Origin: Piscicola geometra
Taxonomy: Eukaryota > Annelida > Clitellata > Hirudinida > Piscicolidae
DNA: 64,000 nucleotides
NCBI GenBank assembly: GCA_943735955.1
Contig: OX030963.1
Location: 4,406,658 to 4,470,657, forward strand
Reading direction: 5' to 3'
Shown: positions 1-13,100 of the stretch, piece by piece
Position numbering within the stretch: position 1 is the first letter of the stretch
How the letters are laid out: each line of letters starts with the position of its first letter
The notes under the pieces: generated by a model
Told to the model about the DNA's origin: nothing
The model's database searches: none
The model's input: the letters and a program-made list of their open reading frames with translations, nothing else
Made by a program: the position numbers and the translations under genes

Positions 1-427
1 TTTTGACTTATTTCAAAGCTATTTTCTATTTTTTCGGAGTGATTTAAACTTACTTGCGCCATTTTAATAATATTTCACGTTTAAAAGTTAACCATTTGAA
101 AACTAAGTAATTTAATTAAATTAATTTCAACAGAAATGCACTCTAGATATTAAATGCATTAATTTTGTTAAAGTTATTATTATTATTTAATTTAAATTGT
201 AATAAAAAACTTTTTAATAGTTTTTGAAATAAGACGACGGTTATGAAATAAAACAAAATTTAAATATTCGCATAAAAGAATGTCAAAATGAAAAAAGCAA
301 TTATTCATAATGACTAAATGAATGCTCATCAGATTCTAAATAAAAATGAACTAAAACTTCAACTAAATACCTCTATTTATCTTTTACTCAAGCATTAAAC
401 ATTAAATTATAGTAAATTGTGAAAAAA
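1..427. other. AT-rich sequence upstream of the first recognised exon
   Basis: About 430 bases of AT-rich sequence with no coding segment I recognise. It could be promoter, 5' UTR or an intron of the TTC25-like gene that follows. No repeat array is present here, unlike most non-coding stretches of the window. Confidence 0.5.
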
Positions 428-3400
428 ATGCCACCAATAAGATTCTTCTTTCCTGAAGTGGAGGAGGGAGAAAACAGCAAGGAAGAAGTGCCCAAGCACA
501 TTCTCTTCGACCAGTACAGGTTAGGTCTTAACCGTTTACCCTTAAAAACTGCTCCAATACAGTAAAGGGTTTTTAAAGGGGTGTAAACGCAAAAAGAAAT
601 GCACACCCGAAAGAAAATAGTTAAAAAACGTTTGATTTGAGTATCTCGCAAATAACTTTTCTAAAATATTTTCACCAAGGTCTGAGGCTTCCATGCTGGT
701 TGCGAGGAAGAAATACAAGATAGCCAACCACTACTTCCACTTGGTAATATTGAATAAAGATCTTTTTCAAATTTATAAAAATGCTACGAACCGCTTTGTT
801 TATCCACCCCATGCACATAACCCGTCTCATTTATGACCCTGTCCTTGGTACTTTTAAATCGACTTCTTAACTTTTCAAACACTATTTAATGAATCGAACA
901 TTCTTTTTTCGGCCCTTCAAACCATACACACACCACTAATACTACTGCTTGAACTACAACTACTGCTACTACCACCACTATCGCCCCCATCATCATCATC
1001 ACCACCACCACCACCACAATGATAGTCTCTTCAGTTCAACAAAGAGAACGTCACAACCCTCTCCAACCGATCCTACTGCAACCTTAAGTTTGCCGATACA
1101 ATTACGTCATTGTATCTATCTATGTAGCAATTATATATATCTTATACAATACAATAATTGTAAAGTTATTAACATAAAAAAAACATTTCACAGCCATCGT
1201 AAAAGCACCATTAACAAAGCACCATTACCACGAACTCAGTCAACTTCACCACAAACCCTTTGCCAGATTCTCAATATCTACCTCCACCACCACCATCACC
1301 ACTACCACTTCCACCACAACCTTCACCACCTTTACTACCACCTCCACTACAACCTTCACCACCACCACATCTACTACCTCCACCACTACCATCACCACTA
1401 CCATTGCCACCACTACTACTATCATCACTACCATCACCACCTCCACCACCACCACCACCACCACCATCATCATCATCACCATCATCCACCACCACAGACT
1501 GGGCAATCTGAAATGGGCGATGAAAGATATCGACCTCGTTCTCGACAGACAACCCAAAAACATCTCCGTGTGTGGGAGGAGGGAGGGGGGAGGAGGGAAG
1601 GAGGAGGGAGGAGGGAGGAGGAAGGAGGGAGGGGGGAGAAGAAAGGGGGGAGGGGGGAGGAGGGAGGAGAGAGGGGGGAGGAGGGAGGGGGGAGGAGGGA
1701 GGAGGGAGGAGGGAGGGGGGAGGAGGGAGGAGGGAGGAGGGAGGGGGGAATGAGGGAGGGGGGAGGAGGGAGGAGGGAGGGGGGAGGAGGGAGGGGGAAG
1801 GAGGGAAGAGGAAGGAGGGAAGAGGGAGGAAGGGGGAAGAGGGAGAGGGGAGGGGGGAGAAATAAAAAAAGGAAAATAAAAAATGGGTGGTTTCAAGATG
1901 GAGATTTTTTTATTCTTCATTATTATATTGTGGGATGAAAATGGGTGACAAAAAATATATAAATCCCAAAAATTAAAATTTGAAAAAATTAAAATAGAAT
2001 GACTAAACAAACGTTGTAGACCTCATTTCAAATACAAATCTTATTTTTAATATAAAAAGAAAGAAGCCCTAAAGAAATGTGTAGATTTTACCTCAAATTA
2101 AAATCTTACTTTTCGGCATATCTTTTTCTTTTCCCAAAAAAAATTAATATTTTTGCATTTCATTTTTCTTCGTCCCACAGGCACTGCTACAGAAGGCAGA
2201 CATTTTTTTCGCGATGGGCAAACTGGAAATGGCGCTTACCTACTACTACCGAGTGCAGTGGCTGGGCAAGAAGCTGAAGCGACCTCAGCTCTGGATCTAC
2301 ATTTGCCACACTGCCATCGTTAACATTATCGGAGGTGGGTCGTGTGTTTCGGTGGTGGGTTGGATCAGATGGAGTAGGTGTTTCGGTGGTTGGTTGGATC
2401 AGTTGGAGTAGGTGTTTGGGTGGTGGGTTAGATCAGTTGGAGTAGGTGTTTCGGTGGGTTAGAAGGGTCGATTGAGGTGGGTTAGAATGAGCGAGAAGGT
2501 ATGGCCCATACGGTATGGGCTGGTCAAAAATAGTTTGAGCGAAATTTTTTAAAATTAAAAATTACGGATAAAAACTCTGCAACAACAAAACACAGATCCC
2601 AAGATGAAGTTGACGACAGAGGGGGATTTGCAATTCCTACAGAACCAAATCAACGAAGTTGCTGTTGTTTTATGTTGTTGTTTTGGAGGGGTTGGTTGTA
2701 GTTTTAAGGGTGAGTTGTTGATGTAAGTGTGAGTGGTTGGAGGGGGTTTTGTTGTGGTTGTTGTTGAAAGTGTAGTAGGTGTTGGCGTTGTGTTTTGGGG
2801 GTATTTTTCTGCAAATGTAACTTTCAAAACCACTGTATATACTCTTCTAGAATGTGTTTGTAGGAATCGAAGCCAAGATCTATGGCCCATATATCCCATT
2901 GGTCTGAATCGCAAGTCGTTAACCACTTGGTCACCCGTCCAACCACACAGGATCGGATTTCGAGCGTGGGCAAATCGTTCCAGCCCCGAAAGAAGGAGGC
3001 GATTCTAAGCGAGAACAACGTCACATTCGACAGCATCACCGACATCTCAAAGAATCGAAAGATTGTCAAGTGAGAGAAGGAGGAGGAGGAGGAGGTGGAA
3101 GAAGAGGTGGAAGGGAGGAGGTGGAGGGGAGGAGGTGGAGGGGAGGAGGTGGAGGAGGAAGAGGAAAAGTAGGAGGAAGAGGTGGAAAAGGAGGAAGAAG
3201 GGAGGAGGAGGGGAAGAAGGAGGGGAAAAAAAGAATATGACTGAAGAAGAAGAGAAGGAAAAAGAAAAGAGAAGAGGGCAATAATAGTTATTTTAGAAGT
3301 AGTTTTACAAATGAGAGTTTTTTTCAAATAAAAACTTATTTTTCTTTGCTTTTAATTCTAATAAAATCAATTTTGAATTCATAATTATAATCTCCATCAT

Positions 3401-3538
3401 TATCATCATCATTCCTCAAACCAACCCAATCATCATCATCATGACCACATCGTGCTAATAGTAATGATACCATCCAGCTTAATGGGAAACTTGTATCACG
3501 ACCGTCTGCAATTCGAAAGAATGTTCAAGGAGGCAGGT

Positions 3539-3578
<40 letters not shown>

Positions 3579-6500
3579 CGATGATGATGACGATGATGAT
3601 GATAAGGATGATGATGATGATGATTATCATGATTATGACGATGATTGTGATCATGAATTTGATATTAAATTAAAAAAATTTATTGATCACTTTTTATTAC
3701 ATATTTATACTTTTATTGATTTTGACTCAGTGTTGAGGTTAGGATGATGATGATGTTGATTATGATGCTGAAGAAGATGATGCTGATGATGACTCCCATG
3801 ATGATGATGATGATGATAACTCTCATAATGATGATGATGATACTGCGCCAAACAGACGCGGACTCTCGTCTGGGCAAGCAGGTTCGCAGGAGGTCTTATG
3901 CCATGATAGAGTACATCGACAAGCAGGTGGTTGTGGTTGTTGTTGTTGTTGTGGTTGTTGTTGTGGTTGTTGTTGTGGTTGTTGTTGTGGTTGTTGTGGC
4001 TGTTTTTGTGGTTGTGGTTGTTGTTGTGGTTGTTGTTGTGGTTGTTGTGGTTGTTGTTGTTGTGGTTGTTGTTGTGGTTGTTGTTGTGGTTGTTGTGGCT
4101 GTTTTTGTGGTTGTGGTTGTTGTTGTGGTTGTGGTTGTTGTTGTGGTTGTTGTGGTTGTTGTTGTTGTGGTTGTTGTGGTTGTTGTTGTGGTTGTTGTTG
4201 TAGTTGTGGTTGTTGTTGTTGTTGTGGTTGTTGTTGTTGTTGTGGTTGTTGTTGTGGTTGTTGTTGTGGTTGTTGTGGTTGTTTTTGTGGTTGTGGTTGT
4301 TGTTGTGGTTGTGGTTGTTGTTGTGGTTGTTGTGGTTGTTGTTGTTGTGGTTGTTGTGGTTGTTGTTGTGGTTGTTGTTGTGGTTGTTGTTGTAGTTGTG
4401 GTTGTTGTTGTGGTTTTTGTTGTGGTTGTGGTTGTTGTTGTGGTTGTGGTTGTTGTTGTGGTTGTTGTTGTGGTTGTTGTGGTTGTTGTTGTTGTGGTTG
4501 TTGTTGTGGTTGTTGTTGTGGTTGTGGTTGTTGTTGTGGTTGTGGTTGTTGTTGTGGTTGTGGTTGTTGTGGTTGTTGTTGTTGTTGTGGTTGTTGTGGT
4601 TGTTGTGGTTTGGGATTGTGATTGTTGTTGTGGTTGTTTTTGTGGCTGTTGTGTTAGTTGTTGTTAATAGATTGGTGAGTGCAGCAGTACTAGTAGTTGT
4701 TGCTTGGAAGTTTCATAGTTTTTCATGAATTTCTCTTGACCCTTTCTCACTCTTCTATCCCTCTTCCATTGATCCTTCTCTCCCTCCATCCCCTCCACCA
4801 ACCCCTTTCTCTTTTTTTCTCTTTCCATCCACCTCCTTCTTTTCCCAACCATCTTCCCCCTCTCAACCTCCTCTCCCCCTTCCCCTCGCCCCTTCCCAGA
4901 TGCTACGTCGTCTCTACGAGAAGCCACCAGGCACGGCCGTGAAGAGGGAGTCGGTGTTACCCTCGATCGCTCAACAGAGAAACCAAATCAATTTGGCAGT
5001 CACCAGGGAGCTCAATCAGATCGACCTTGGTGGGTGAAGTGTGGTTGGGGGTGAGAAAAGAAAAGCTTAGAGAAGATTGGTGGAGGAGAAAAGTGTTTAA
5101 GAAAAAAGAAAGGGCTGGTAAGAAGAGAGTGTTAGAGGGAAAGAAATGGGTTGTAAGGATAGAAGAAAGGTGGTTGAAGGAAGTGGCGTGGTTAAAGTTA
5201 TTTGTTTCAAAAGTATTCTGTAGTTTTAATTTGGGTAAAGCTGGTTTTCGAAATAATTTCAAATCAGTTTAACTAAATTATTTTCAGCTTTAATTCCACG
5301 AAAAAAACCATAAAAAACCTAAATTTAAATTTAATTATTAAATCGAAAATCCTCAAACCTACCTCTTTTCCACCAGAACAACGTGAGGGAGAATACAACA
5401 AGAGTTTGGAACGGGCTGAGGCCCTCTTGGAGTCTGTCTTGGAATACCCGGAGGGGGTTGTGCGCAAGCGGTTTGTGGTGGAAAGGATCAGGTGGTATGG
5501 TGTGGTGTAAAAGGGTAAGGGGGAGGAGGGAAAGAAGGCTAGAAAAATCATGGTTAATGAGAACTTGCATTTGAAACTACCACAATGTTGCACCAGCAAA
5601 CCTCCAGCATGAGAGAACCACCACCACTACAACTACCAAACCACCACCACTACAACTACCAAACCACCACCACTACAACAACCAAACCACCACCACTACA
5701 ACTACCAAACCACCACCACTACAACTACCGAACCACCACCACTACAACTACCAAACCACCACCACTACAACTACCAAACCACCACCACTACAACTACCAA
5801 ATCACCACCACTACAACTACCAAACCACCACCACTACAACTACCAAACCACCACTACCAAAACTACCAAACCACCACCACTACAACTACCAAACCACCAC
5901 TACCAAAACTACTAAACCACTACAACTACAACTACCAAACCACCACTACTAAAACTACCAAACCACCACCACTACAATTACCAAACCATCACAACATTAC
6001 CAAAATACTACAACACCACCACCAGTATAACACCAATCCACCCCCACGACACAAAACCAAACCATCACCATCACATACAAAACTAAACGCTAACCACGAA
6101 ACTATCACACCACTACAACCAAACCACAACAATACCAAACACCACAAACCACTACCTCACCACCACCACACCAATCTACAACTACCAAGCTACAGCCAAA
6201 CCACCACCACCACTACAACTAAACCACAACCACATCAAACCACAACCACACCAAACCACAATCACACCAAACCACAACCACACCAAACCACAACCACACC
6301 AAACCACAACCACACCAAACCACAACCACACCAAACCACAACCACACAAAACCACAACCACACCAAACCACAACCACACCAAACCACAACCACACCAAAC
6401 CACAACCACACCAAACCACAACCACACCAAACCACAACCACACCAAACCACAACCACACCAAACCACAAGCACACCAAACCACAACCATGCCAAACCACC

Positions 6501-8445
6501 ACAACCACACCAAACCACAACCACACCAAACCACAACCAAACCACCACAACCACACCAAACCACAACCACAAAACCACCACACCCACACCAAACCATAAC
6601 CACACCAAACCACACCAAACCACAACCACAAAACCACCAAACCACCACAACCACATCACACCACTGCAGCGAGGAAGTCATAGCCACCATATACGGCTAC
6701 ATGGGAAACTCCTACGTTAAGCTCGACGACTTGCACAAGGCGCTCACGTTCTTCAAGAAGGAAAAAGATCTCTCGAATCGACAGTTTGTGCTGAATGTTT
6801 AACAAAATTTACAGTTTTTAATGTTTAAAAAGTGTAAAAAATTTTGTTAAAAAAACTAAAAGTATTTTAATGTTTTAAACATTAAAAGTATTCTAATGTT
6901 CAAAAAACAATTTTTTTTTCTCGAAACATTAAGGTTTATAACATTGTTTCAATTCGCTGTAATTTTTTAAATACTTAAAAAAACTTCAACAGTCGTCTCG
7001 AGAACACCAAACTGCATTCGCTGTACTACATAGGCGTTGTGAATGTGTTGCAAGGAGACTTCAAGAAGGCTGCCGACATGTTGTTGCTGTTGCTGTTGTT
7101 GCTGTTGTTGTTTTTTAGATGTAGTTGAGGTTTTTTTTGTTTTTAAAATGTGAATTTCAAATCTAACACCAATCTCCAAGTTACACTACACTATTATAAG
7201 TCATTGTTAAAACATACCACATATTATTTCCACTCTTCCACCTCATCAGCAAATTCATTACCCACCTTATTCTCTCCACCCATCCTCTTCCCCCACACTC
7301 TAACCCACTCACCAGCCCTCACCCACCAATTCATAATGCAACCATAATGCAACCAACCACCCAGCTGGAACATTCGTCTTTCATACGCCAAGGCGGCTGA
7401 AGAGCGTTGCTGGTTACTGCACGAGATAGGCCGTTGCTACTATGCCCTCGATGATTACGAAAAAGCGCTCATCGTCAGCAATAAGGCCTTAGCCGAAGCC
7501 GCTTCGATCAACGATCAAGTGTGGATACTGAATTGTCTTGTGCTTGCCGGTCAGATTAAAGGTTTGGATGGTTGGGGGTTGGGGTGCTGGTTGATAATGG
7601 CCGTGAGTGACTGAGATGGTGGGCGCTGAGTTGAATAAAATAAATAGTGGGTGGTAGAGAAAGTGGATGACTGTTGGGACAAACCACCTATTACCCAAGT
7701 AACTGCCAACCAGCTTACCAACAAAACAACCAACGTCAACAGTTCGGATCCCCAACTTCGACAAAGCCATTGAGCATTACAACGAAGCATGGAAGATCGC
7801 TACAGCAATGGGTGAGTGGTATGTTGTGGCTAAGAGCAAGTAGAATAATTTCATATTTAAACATGATACTTCATTCATTTTTCAACATCTTTTCTTTCGG
7901 TCCATTCTTTGACGCTTCCAGTCTTCACCCCACCATCATTCCACCACAGTTCAATTTCCACTCCACCCCACCACCACTCCACCACAGTTCAAAATCCACT
8001 CCACTCCACCACCACTCCGCCACAGTTCAATCTCTACTTTTAAAATCTTCACCCTAACACCACTCCATCTCATTCCATCTTTCCAATCTTCACCCCACCA
8101 CCAATTCATCATAGTTCCATTTTCACCCAACTACCACAATCCACCACAGTTTGCCCTTTCAGTGTTCACCATTCCATCACAAACAAATTTTCAGCCTTCA
8201 TCCTACCACCACTCCATCTCAATCTACTTTTTACCCTTTCATCCTACCACCACTCCATCTCAATCTACTTTTTACCCTCTCATCCTACCACCACTCCATC
8301 TCAATCTACTTTTCATTCTTCACTCCACCACCACTCCAGCACTCCACCACCATCTCTATAGAGGATGAAGAGCTGGCGGAGAGTATAGAGAGAGCCATCA
8401 AAGACATCAAAAGTTTGATTCTCATTTCCAACGACAGCAACCATT
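428..8445 (+). CDS. ODAD4: TTC25/ODAD4-like tetratricopeptide protein (outer dynein arm docking complex), multi-exon
   Basis: Exons read at 428-519, 680-743, 1498-1567, 2181-2334, about 2951-3069, 3478-3536, 3856-3926, 4900-5029, 5377-5491, 6670-6783, 6993-7079, 7365-7561, 7743-7811 and 8362-8445. The translation follows vertebrate TTC25 in order: first TPRs (LLQKADIFFAMGKLEMAL), a middle segment with LMGNLYHDRLQFERMF, then C-terminal TPRs with IYGYMGNSYVKLDDLHKAL and WLLHEIGRCYYALDDYEKAL. Family members help dock outer dynein arms on ciliary doublet microtubules. Most junctions close in phase. The joints 743/1498 and 2334/2951 do not, so a microexon, another splice site or a sequence error is likely there. 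The ATG at 428 is the first in-frame one seen; upstream exons may lie outside the window. Introns are packed with microsatellites. Confidence 0.82.
1281..1490. repeat. CAC/CTACCAC low-complexity tract before a TTC25 exon
   Basis: Repeated CCACCACCATCACCACTACCA-type triplets running to the CACAG acceptor at 1497. It serves as a C-rich tract upstream of the splice site. Confidence 0.9.
1568..1860. repeat. Purine-only GGGAGGA tract
   Basis: About 290 bases almost free of pyrimidines on the plus strand, built from GGAGGGAGGAGGGAGGGGGG-like pieces, starting directly at the donor of the exon ending at 1567. Such strands can form triplex or quadruplex DNA. Confidence 0.9.
3070..3280. repeat. Purine-rich GGAGGA/GGTGGAAGA tract
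   Basis: G/A-rich low complexity starting directly after the exon ending at 3069, like the tract at 1568. Confidence 0.85.
3538..3840. repeat. GAT triplet arrays
   Basis: Two runs of ATG/GAT triplets (3540-3655 and 3744-3840) inside one TTC25 intron, separated by AT-rich sequence. Confidence 0.9.
3927..4664. repeat. TTG/TGG array (about 740 bp)
   Basis: Pure T/G sequence of GTTGTTGTGGTTGT units filling most of the intron 3927-4899, beginning at the donor of the exon ending at 3926. It is open in all plus frames, giving false poly-Val and Leu/Trp reading frames. Confidence 0.95.
5617..6005. repeat. 23-bp minisatellite (CCACCACCACTACAACTACC core)
   Basis: Units of 23 bp, shown by the 23-residue periodic translation, decaying into variants toward 6005. 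Lies in the TTC25 intron 5492-6669. Confidence 0.85.
6220..6660. repeat. 16-bp minisatellite (ACCACAACCACACCAA)
   Basis: Roughly 25 copies of a 16-bp A/C unit running up to the CTGCAG acceptor of the exon at 6670. Confidence 0.9.
8197..8330. repeat. Three copies of an approximately 41-bp unit
   Basis: Repeats of a unit with core CCACCACTCCATCTCAATC followed by TACTTTTTACCCT, in the intron before the exon at 8362. Confidence 0.8.
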
Positions 8446-8918
8446 GTATGTAGTGGTGGTGGTTGTGGTAGTTTTAGTGGTGGTTGTGGTAGTTTTAGTG
8501 GTGGTTGTGGTAGTTTCAGTGGTGTTTGTTTTGGTGGCTGTGCTTGTGGTGGTGTCGTGGTGGTTGTGGTGATGGTGCTTGGGGTGTAGTGGTGGTGCTT
8601 GTGGTGGTGTAGGTGTAGTGGTGCTTGTTTTGTTTAGGTAGTGGTGGTGTAACATAACATGAAATAGTGGGCGCTAATAAGTTGTATGCCCATATCCGAA
8701 TATAAAAAAACCATCGTATTACAAGAGCAAAAAAGCATTGGTGGCATTTGGGGTGGTGGTGGTGGTGCTGGTGGTTGTGAATTGGTGGTGGTAGTGGCGG
8801 TGTAGTGACGGTATTGTAGTGGTATATTGATAGTGCTGGCTGTAATAGTGTGGGAGTGTTGTTGGATTTTTTCACGTGTGGTAATTCGGTTGTTATATTC
8901 TTTTTTTTGCACTTTCAG

Positions 8919-9881
8919 TGACCCAGAAATCAGAAATTGGTGAGGAAGTAAAACACATCCAAGATTCGTTTCAATACTTAAAACTTTAATTTATTAAATA
9001 TTTTTTTAAAATAAGATTTGGTCTATTAAGTATTATAATTAATAATAGTAATAATAAAAATATTAATTTTTTAAATATTAATTTTTATTTCCTAGAAGAC
9101 GCTTTCAAGCATGCGATGGTGCAAACGAAAAAGACTGAATACTTGAGTGAGATGCATGCATGCATGGATGAATGCATGAATTCTTATGTGAATGCATGAA
9201 TGCAAGCCTATGTGAATAGATGGAAAAATGGATGGAAAATGCATGGATGAAAGAATGCTTAAAATAGAAGTTTAAAATGCATGAAATCATAACTAAATCA
9301 CCTTTAAATCAACTCGAATCTAGTGGCCGAAGAAACCCACAAGCAAGAAAGTAAGAATAATCTTAATTATTCTATGACGGTACACTGACACCTTCACACA
9401 CCGACACTTTCACATACTGACACTTTCACATACTGACACTTTCACATACTGACACCTTCACATACTGACACCTTCACACACCGACACTTTCACATACTGA
9501 CACTTTCACATACTGACACTTTCACATACTGACACCTTCACATACTGACACCTTCACACACCGACACTTTCAAATACTGACACCTTCACACACCGACACA
9601 TCCACGCACCGACACATCCACGCACCAAGACAACCATTATTCTCAACCAACTAGACCCATTTATATATCGCATTCTACTCCTCTCAAAATACATAATTTA
9701 TAAAAAACCTAATACAAAATCAATACAGTGTTATTTGCGGCTGGTCAAGAAGGGGTGTGTGGCGAGAAGGAGGTGGAGGTGGAGGTGGCAGGCAAGAAAG
9801 CACCACCCCAAGGCGAAAACGATATGGCTTTCTTTCCTGAAATGTTCGCTGATAAGTCGTTCCGTAGATTCTTCGGCAGTT
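8919..9881 (+). CDS. Four in-phase exons between the TPR gene and glycogenin (C-terminal tail of TTC25-like protein and/or glycogenin N-terminus)
   Basis: Exons proposed at 8919-8939 (a 21-nt microexon), 9096-9146, 9324-9350 and 9729-9881. Each has an AG acceptor and a good donor (GTGAGG, GTGAGA, GTAAGA, GTGAGT). Every junction is phase 1, and the reading frame stays open from the TPR exon ending at 8445 to the glycogenin exon starting at 10165. The peptide is charged and low in complexity (segments EDAFKHAMVQTKKTEY and EKEVEVEVAGKK, ending FADKSFRRFFGS). Charged tails are usual in TTC25 proteins, so these are probably its tail exons; the last one could instead carry the glycogenin start. I recognise no domain here. 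The coding call rests on splice signals and phase, not on homology. Confidence 0.55.
9385..9620. repeat. 16-bp minisatellite (CACTTTCACATACTGA)
   Basis: About 14 units with CACTTT/CACCTT and ATACTGA/ACACCGA variants, in the intron 9351-9728. Confidence 0.9.
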
Positions 9882-10164
9882 GTGAGTGGGAGGGCTGGAG
9901 GGTGGTTTGGTGGGCTGGAGGGTGGTTTGGTGGGTTTAGGGGATGGGTGGGTGAGTTAATTAGTGAGTGGTTTGGTAGGTAAAATGGTGGGTGGTTGTTG
10001 GGTGGGTTGGTGGATGAGTTGTGAAAAGGTGGGTGGGTTAGCAGGTGGTTGTAGATGGTTTGAGAGGTTAGTTTAGTGGGTTGATTAGCAATAACACCAA
10101 TAACCATTCACCACTCACCACCACTATCATCAACCCTCCACCAACCAACCACCTACCCCCGCAG

Positions 10165-13100
10165 ACACCAGACTAACACATGAGAAATACGCGTTTGTGA
10201 CGATGGCAACGAACAACACATATGCCGTAGGTGCCCTGGTGCTGGCTGAGACTCTTAGGCAGGTTGGTTGAGACGCATGGTGGTTTGATGGTGGTGGTTT
10301 GATGGTGGTGGTTGTAACGGAGGGTGGTTTGGTGGTAGTGGTTTGAAGATAGTTTATGGATAAATTAAAGATTTAAGTCCACGACTCACTTGAAAGCAGT
10401 CATTACTCGTGTTATGTTTCAATGTTTGAACAATTGTGAAACTAAACACCTATTGATACTTACAGCCATCTATCAACTCACACATTCTAACAATTCACAC
10501 ATCCATCCATCCATCCATGCATCCACCCATCCATGCATCCATGCATCCATCCATCCATCCATGCACCCATCCATGCATCCATTCATGCACCCATCCATCC
10601 ATGCACCCATCCATGCACCCATCCATGCACCCATCCATGCACCCATCCATGCATCCATCCATGCACCCATCCATGCATCCATCCATGCACCCATCCATGC
10701 ATCCATCCATGCACCCATCCATGCACCCATCCATGCATCCACCCATGCATTCATCCGTGCATCCATGCACCCATCCATGCACCCATCCATGCACCCATCC
10801 ATGCATCTATCCATGCACCCATCCATGCATCCATGCACCCATCCATGCACCCATCCATGCACCCATCCATGCACCCATCCATGCACCCATCCATGCATCC
10901 ATCCATGCACCCATCCATGCACCCATCCATGCACCCATCCATGCACCCATCCATGCACCCATCCATGCATCCATCCATGCACCCATCCATGCACCCATCC
11001 ATGCACCCATCCATGCACCCATCCATGCACCCATCCATGCATCCATGCACCCATCCATGCACCCATCCATGCATCCATCCATCCATGCACCCATCCATGC
11101 ACCCATCCATGCACCCATCCATGCACCCATCCATGCATCCATCCATCCATCCATGCATCCATCCATCCATGCACCCATCCATGCATCCATGCATGCATCT
11201 ATCCATTCATCCATTCGTCCATGCATACAGGTTGGCACAAAGCACGATATAGTGGTCTTGGTTACCGATTCTGTGGACGCTTCGATGGTGGAAGTGCTGA
11301 AGGAGGCGTTTGCTCTGGTGAAGCTGGTCACTGCGATTGATAGCCAAGTCGGTGGTGTGGTGTGGTGTGGTGTGGTGGTGTGGTTTGTAGTGATGTTTAG
11401 TAGATTGTGCGTAGTTGAGTGTTGGGATGTGTGCTTAAGTCACTTAATTGTGTGTTTGTGGTGATGTTTGATAACAGTGAAAACCAACTGTTAATCAGTA
11501 CCTAGCAACAAAAACCACCACCACGACCACACCACCACCAAGACCCAACCACCACCAAGACCACACCACCACGACCACACCACCACACCACCACCAGGAC
11601 CACACCACTACACCACCACCACACCACCACCAGGACCACGAAAATCTAAACCTGCTCGAGCGCCAAGACTTGGGCGTCACGTTCACGAAGCTGCACGCCT
11701 GGCGCCTCGTGCAGTACGACAAGTGCGTCTTCCTGGACGCCGACACGATCGTGCTGCAGAATATCGACGAGTTGTTCGAACGAGATCCCTTCTCGGCCGC
11801 TCCCGACAGCGGATGGCCCGACTGCTTTAATTCGGGAGTGTTCATTTATGAGTGAGTGGGTGAGAGGTGGTGGTGGGTGGTGAAAAAGTTATGATGTTAA
11901 TCGGTTGAGATAAAGGCTGTGTGTGGTGGTAATCACATCGCAATTATCACCAATACTCCAGCACACCAATACCAAAATCACCATCACCACCAAATCACCA
12001 CCACACTACTACCTCCCCCCCACACAGACCCTCAAACGAAATGTTCAAAGAGCTTCTCAACTTCGCCTTCAAGGTCGGCTCCTTTGACGGTGGTGACCAG
12101 GGCCTTCTGAATCTGTTTTTTTCCGACTGGGCGACCAAAGACATCAAATTCCACCTACCCGTCACCTACAACCTCCCTTGGCATTCCTACTACTCATATA
12201 AACCCGCCCTCAAACAGTTTGGTGACCAAGTTAAGGTGCGTGGGATGGATGGAATGGGGTGGGATGTGGATGTGGATGAAGTGGGAGGAAATGGATTTTG
12301 GAGGGATGTGTATTCAGATATGTGAGGAAAATATTAAGCAAAAATAAATCAAGAAAAAAGAATTTTTTTTTTCAAACAATAAGGTAGAAGAATGTCTTTT
12401 CAACTCTAAGCAATATTTTTGTTAAATCCATTCTACCCTTTCTCATTTATCCTATCTCTTCTCATCCATCTCCTTCACATCCTTCTTCTTTCCGTCTATC
12501 CATCTCTCATCCCTAAAGGTGATCCACTTCATAGGCAATCCCAAACCTTGGATGTTCTACTGGGATCCCTTCTTTCAGCGCGTCATCTCGCAACCCCTGT
12601 CGACCGTCCAGAACTCCGAACTGCTGCAGTTGTGGTGGGATGTCTTCATGGCGACTGTGCAGGTTTTTGGGATGGGATCGGTGTTGGAGGATGTGGGAAG
12701 GGGGATAGGGAGGTGTTGGAGGGTGTACGAAGGGGGATGGGATTGGTGTTGGAGGATGCAGGAAGGGGGATGGGATTGGTGTTGGAGGATGTAGGAAGGG
12801 GGATGGGATTGGTGTTGGAGGATGTAGGAAGGGGGATGATATTGGTGTTGGAGGATGCAGGAAGGGGGATGGGGAGGTGTTGGAGGATGTGGGAAGGGGG
12901 ATGGGATTGGTGTTGGAGGATGTAGGAAGGGGGATGGGATTGGTGTTGGAGGATGTAGGAAGGGGGATGGGATTGGTGTTGGAGGATGTAGGAAGGGGGA
13001 TGGGATTGGTGTTGGAGGATGTAGGAAGGGGGATGGGATTGGTGTTGGAGGATGTAGGAAGGGGGATGGGATTGGTGTTGGTGGATGTAGGAAGGGGGAT

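Noticed and set aside
1246..2010. Pro/Ser and Arg/Glu/Gly-rich frames around 949-2010
   Set aside because: They come from the CAC tract and the purine tract. Only 1498-1567 is coding, in the TTC25 frame.
3744..4728. Poly-valine and Leu/Trp-rich frames
   Set aside because: Translations of the TTG/TGG array lying in a TTC25 intron.
9385..9620. Regularly spaced short repeats resembling a CRISPR array
   Set aside because: The units are contiguous 16-bp tandem repeats with no unique spacers, and the window is eukaryotic.
10473..11464. His/Pro/Ile and Met/Asp/Gly/Trp-rich frames on both strands
   Set aside because: Translations of the CATCCATGCACC array; the true coding part is only the glycogenin exon at 11231-11347.
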